Source: an uncultured Sphingomonadaceae bacterium
GTDB lineage: Bacteria > Pseudomonadota > Alphaproteobacteria > Sphingomonadales > Sphingomonadaceae
Reading direction: 5' to 3'
DNA: 64,000 nucleotides
Assembly: GCA_947495985.1 (NCBI GenBank)
Contig: CANMBD010000006.1
Coordinates: 22,866-86,865, forward strand
Shown: positions 62,009 through 64,000 of the stretch, piece after piece
Layout of the letters: each line of letters starts with the position of its first letter
How positions within the stretch are numbered: the first letter of the stretch is position 1
The notes under the pieces: model-generated
What the model was told of the DNA's origin: nothing
Seen by the model: only the letters and a program-made list of their open reading frames with translations
The model's database searches: none
Position numbers and translations under genes: made by a program

Positions 62009-62083
62009 ATGAAAACGCTTTTCAATATAGTAGCCGCCCTGACCGTTAGCAGCATCATAATGATGACTACCGTTCAGGTTTAA
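62009..62083 (+). CDS. 24-residue hydrophobic microprotein
   Basis: Short ORF MKTLFNIVAALTVSSIIMMT... ending in a Val-rich tail before TAA. AGGAG stands 8 nt before the ATG. The product would be little more than a single hydrophobic helix or signal peptide. It lies between an EcfG-like promoter and two CCTCC-loop hairpins, so it may be a translated leader of an sRNA transcript, as CcaF1 (DUF1127) is in Rhodobacter, though it is not a DUF1127 protein. Too short for routine gene finders. Confidence 0.5.
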   Translation: MKTLFNIVAALTVSSIIMMTTVQV

Positions 62084-62102
62084 TCGCTACAAATTTTTTC
62101 AG

Positions 62103-62208
62103 TCCCGGTTGCCGCTAATCCTCCTCCCGATAGGCACCGGGATTGTACCGACGGTCCGGCCCTTTCAGAATATCCCCCTCCCGAAAGGCCGGACCAACGG
62201 ATTTTTTG
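62103..62208 (+). ncRNA. Twin CCTCC-loop hairpin RNA (cuckoo/CcsR-like) with terminator
   Basis: Hairpin 1: arms 62103-62113 and 62133-62142 (10 pairs, one bulged T) enclose a 19-nt loop with CCTCCTCCC at 62120-62128. Hairpin 2: arms 62153-62166 and 62183-62195 (13 pairs, one bulged C) enclose a 16-nt loop with CCCCCTCCC at 62174-62182; it is followed by a T-tract at 62202-62207, so it also terminates transcription. Exposed C/T-rich loops complementary to Shine-Dalgarno sequences are the hallmark of CcsR and cuckoo sRNAs in alphaproteobacteria. Confidence 0.6.
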
Positions 62209-62748
62209 CTTCTGGATCGCTATTCCAAACTGAGAAATAGCCAATAAAGAAATATGACAGCGCGTCCTTTACAGGAAAGCGGCTTCTTTCTGCCCTTGTC
62301 CACAATCCGGCAACTGTTTTTCCACAAGAAAGATAGACATCTGTGGATAACTGGACCGGATCCATTTGGAGCGACTCGCAAACCCGTGTCATATAAAAGT
62401 CATCGGACGGAGTTTGAATGGAACCGGCGACCAGTCAGCAATGACCCGCTGGAACGATCTAAAGCCTGAAGATAGTCGAAACGAGCATGTTGTTTTTCGC
62501 AAGAAAGATAAAATGATCTTTCGATTGATGATTGGAAAAAACCCGCGAAGCGGAGGCGCAAGCCAAAGTGGAGCAGATGGACAACAATCATCGGGTGACT
62601 GGACCAATATCGGGTTTGAAACCGAAGCATGATCGCGCAAGCGGAAATGTGGACAACCGATAACCGCTAACGATATTGGCCCGGAAACCGGACGCCGGAA
62701 ACGCGGACATTGAAATCGCAAGAGGACAGTGGCCCAGATCAGGCGCAG
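62209..62748. other. Non-coding region with a DnaA-box cluster
   Basis: About 540 bp with no supported gene on either strand. DnaA boxes: TTGTCCACA at 62296-62304, TTTTCCACA at 62318-62326, perfect TTATCCACA on the minus strand at 62342-62350, and TTGTCCACA on the minus strand at 62648-62656. An A/T-rich, purine-biased stretch (about 62490-62545) lies between. This could be a replication origin or a DnaA-titrating/control site. Genes usually flanking alphaproteobacterial oriC are not seen nearby. Confidence 0.5.
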
Positions 62749-62795
62749 TGGGAGCCGAAATTCGGACTTGTTCGGAGATCGACTCCCATTTTTTT
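62749..62795 (+). terminator. Intrinsic terminator with no evident gene upstream
   Basis: TGGGAG (62749-62754) pairs with CTCCCA (62783-62788), extendable by CGA/TCG, and seven T follow (62789-62795). It points along the plus strand, but the preceding 540 bp have no recognised gene, implying a non-coding transcript. Confidence 0.65.
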
Positions 62796-62823
62796 GCCTG
62801 CTATCATATAGCGGTTCGGCGGA

Positions 62824-63414
62824 TCATTCCGTCGCCCCCATATGATCTTCAATCATTGTCTCAACATCCTCGATCGAAGCGCAGCGTTTGGCGAAATCGT
62901 CACACATGGCAACAAACGCATCTTCATCCACCTGCCGCCGCTGCCAAATAGTGACCTCTGGTCGCTCGATTTGCTCGATCGCTGCCAGTGCACTTTGATC
63001 CAGACTATAGGTTTTCGCAGCAACAGTTTCGGCCAGTTCAGCATCATAATCCGCGGCAATGTCCCAGCGTGGGCCGGCATAATAGACCGCCGCGTACATG
63101 ATTCGCGCCTTTGCGCCGCTGACTTTCGATGTGCGCATGGCTTCGTAAAACATCCTGTGCGTCGCTTTCCATTCGCGGGTGCGGATATCGCAATACCAGT
63201 CATGCACGACCGATGCCTTGCGATAACGACCGACAAACGGACTGCCAAGGATCGACCAGGCAAATTTCGGAATCGACGCGCCGTCCACCCGCACCATCGC
63301 TGGTACGCTCCACACCAGCTGCGCATCATCGACAAAGGCAAACCGGTTGAGCAGGGTCATGATCCGGCCATCCTCATCCCATTCAAATCGCGGTCGTCCG
63401 GTATAATGCGCCAT
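62824..63414 (-). CDS. DUF1353 domain protein
   Basis: 196 residues. The DUF1353 core reads TLLNRFAFVDDAQLVWSVPA, VDGASIPKFAWSILGSPFVG, and KASVVHDWYCDIRTREW with the conserved His-Asp-Trp, followed by HRMFYEAMR. The family occurs in phages and bacteria and is of unknown function; the WGxxAxIHDW-like region suggests a small hydrolase. An extra C-terminal ~60 residues (ALAAIEQIERPEVTI onward) is acidic. AAAGGAT lies 6-7 nt before the ATG. No prophage structural genes are adjacent. Confidence 0.88.
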   Translation of the reverse strand: MAHYTGRPRFEWDEDGRIMTLLNRFAFVDDAQLVWSVPAMVRVDGASIPKFAWSILGSPFVGRYRKASVVHDWYCDIRTREWKATHRMFYEAMRTSKVSGAKARIMYAAVYYAGPRWDIAADYDAELAETVAAKTYSLDQSALAAIEQIERPEVTIWQRRQVDEDAFVAMCDDFAKRCASIEDVETMIEDHMGATE

Positions 63415-63667
63415 GGATTATCCTTTCCGCCGCGTTTTCAATGCTCTCGCGGCCTGTATCGGAGCCTATCATAGCATATTTGTCCTTTTCTTTGCCGACC
63501 AGTGACCGTCGTCACAAAGGGGCATGGAATTAGCCGCTACCACAATGAAGCGATGCCGCTAATTCACAAAAAATTGTGGGGGGCGGCGGTGTCGCACCTC
63601 CACGGGATCTTCGGCCTCGTGGTGGTTCTTCCCTTTTGGGAGCGCCCCAGTAAATGGGCATTCCTCT
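63415..63667. other. Spacer with G/C-rich hairpins
   Basis: No gene is supported. A CCACG/CGTGG hairpin with an extended GG/CC pairing lies around 63600-63622. A TCCC-TTTT-GGGA hairpin follows, and a GGGGCG/CGCCCC long-range pair (around 63581 and 63648) could enclose them. This may be part of a structured RNA or a pair of terminators. Confidence 0.3.
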
Positions 63668-63706
63668 GGAAGTCCGATGGTATTGCGACCCGGCCATCGG
63701 GCTTCC
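63668..63706. repeat. Hairpin repeat, copy 1
   Basis: Thirteen-pair stem GGAAGTCCGATGG/CCATCGGGCTTCC (63668-63680, 63694-63706, one G-T pair) with loop TATTGCGACCCGG. A second copy with changed but still pairing arm bases lies at 63880-63917. Confidence 0.65.
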
Positions 63707-63846
63707 TAGGCAACGCGCCGTAGCATCCTGAAATTTTTTTGACATTTTTTGTCATATTTTACCCAGAAACGTTGCGATTTCTCCATAATTGTGGCGCTGG
63801 TCACACTTAATTCACCGGCGTCGTCTATATTACGACCCTCGGCACC
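63707..63846. other. A/T-rich spacer
   Basis: A TGACA-TTTTT-TGTCA dyad (63740-63755) sits in a run of T. It could be promoter-proximal (TTGACA at 63739). Nothing else is supported. Confidence 0.25.
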
Positions 63847-64000
63847 TTAAGCTTTGAGCTGTAATGCCGTAGATTTAATGGAAGTCCGGTGGTTGGCGAC
63901 CCGGCCGCCGGGCTTCTTTTTATATTCCCTCAAGCGCCGGGCGCGGGCATCCGCCCGCTTGGCTTTCCTCGCATAAGCTCGGGCGCGCAGTCGCGCTTGC
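63847..64000 (-). CDS. Possible C-terminus of an Ala/Arg-rich protein (runs off the right edge)
   Basis: The minus-strand frame is open from the window edge to a TAA at 63847-63849, giving about 50 residues rich in Ala and Arg (RARAYARKAKRADARARR) and ending KSTALQLKA. Family not recognised. The composition and its overlap with hairpin copy 2 make a non-coding explanation equally likely. Confidence 0.3.
   Translation of the reverse strand, partial: QARLRARAYARKAKRADARARRLREYKKKPGGRVANHRTSIKSTALQLKA
63880..63917 (+). repeat. Hairpin repeat, copy 2 (terminator-like)
   Basis: GGAAGTCCGGTGG (63880-63892) pairs with CCGCCGGGCTTCT (63905-63917) over 13 positions, three as G-T, with loop TTGGCGACCCGG. 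A run of T follows from 63917. The loop shares GCGACCCGG with copy 1. Confidence 0.65.

Noticed and set aside
63564..63755. Minus-strand 63-codon open frame
   Set aside because: It has no ribosome site, it runs through hairpin copy 1, and its composition is not protein-like.
1..64000. tRNA, rRNA, IS elements or CRISPR arrays
   Set aside because: No transposase frame, terminal repeats, regularly spaced repeats or RNA-gene signatures were found on reading both strands; a tRNAscan/Infernal run would be the decisive test.

Overview
The window reads as a moderately GC-rich chromosomal segment of an alphaproteobacterium, most likely a marine or freshwater member of the Sphingomonadales (Sphingopyxis/Sphingorhabdus-like). 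This is inferred from a zeta-type ATP synthase inhibitor (DUF1476), an NDUFS6-like zinc finger protein, a CrtZ-type carotene hydroxylase, a large TonB-dependent receptor, abundant acyl-CoA dehydrogenase/SDR/GST genes, and proteins that look typical of sphingomonads. No rRNA, tRNA, insertion sequence or CRISPR array was found. Genes are densely packed, many with 1-4 bp stop/start overlaps.

Layout. 1-6.7 kb: end of an acyl-CoA dehydrogenase operon, a SulP transporter, a metallo-beta-lactamase-fold protein, GSTs, a DMT exporter and crtZ. 6.8-11.2 kb: leuC, a small membrane protein gene, leuD, then a quinone reductase and the zeta inhibitor/BolA/monothiol glutaredoxin cluster, closed by twin terminators. 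11.3-14.2 kb: a BlaI-type repressor with an M56 membrane protease and probable BlaI operators. 14.3-22.7 kb: a LACTB2-like hydrolase, DUF4230 and Kelch proteins, nadA, an unknown exported protein, nadC, a paralogous pair of membrane proteins, RNase T2, and a divergent HxlR regulator/AhpD-like pair with twin operators. 22.7-37.7 kb, mostly minus strand: DUF4112, two solute-binding lipoproteins, carboxylate transporters, aroC, a GNAT, fabI, YihY, a DnaJ homologue, an ABA4-like protein, nadB and an ABC ATPase. 37.9-46.8 kb, plus strand: two DUF4402 proteins, a zinc finger protein, tldD, an unknown TPR-like protein, several small housekeeping genes, a patatin, and glnK-amtB behind a sigma-54 promoter. 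47-51 kb: a TonB receptor and two Arg/Tyr-rich exported paralogues. 51-60.5 kb: a lipid-catabolism island whose minus-strand operon encodes, as separate genes, the kinase and dehydrogenase halves of ACAD10/ACAD11, with an SDR and an alcohol dehydrogenase; opposite it lie two further acyl-CoA dehydrogenases and an SDR. 60.5-64 kb: small envelope proteins, then about 1 kb of mostly non-coding DNA, a DUF1353 gene, and a structured right edge.

Most worth a second look: (i) a candidate general-stress locus at 61960-62208, with an EcfG-like promoter, a 24-residue ORF and two hairpins whose loops carry CCTCCTCCC/CCCCCTCCC, resembling the CcsR/cuckoo sRNAs of other alphaproteobacteria; (ii) a DnaA-box cluster just beyond it; (iii) perfect inverted repeats ending exactly 7 nt before a start codon at three genes, two of them burying the Shine-Dalgarno sequence; (iv) the split ACAD10/11 operon. 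All three NAD de novo genes (nadB, nadA, nadC) are present at two separate places.
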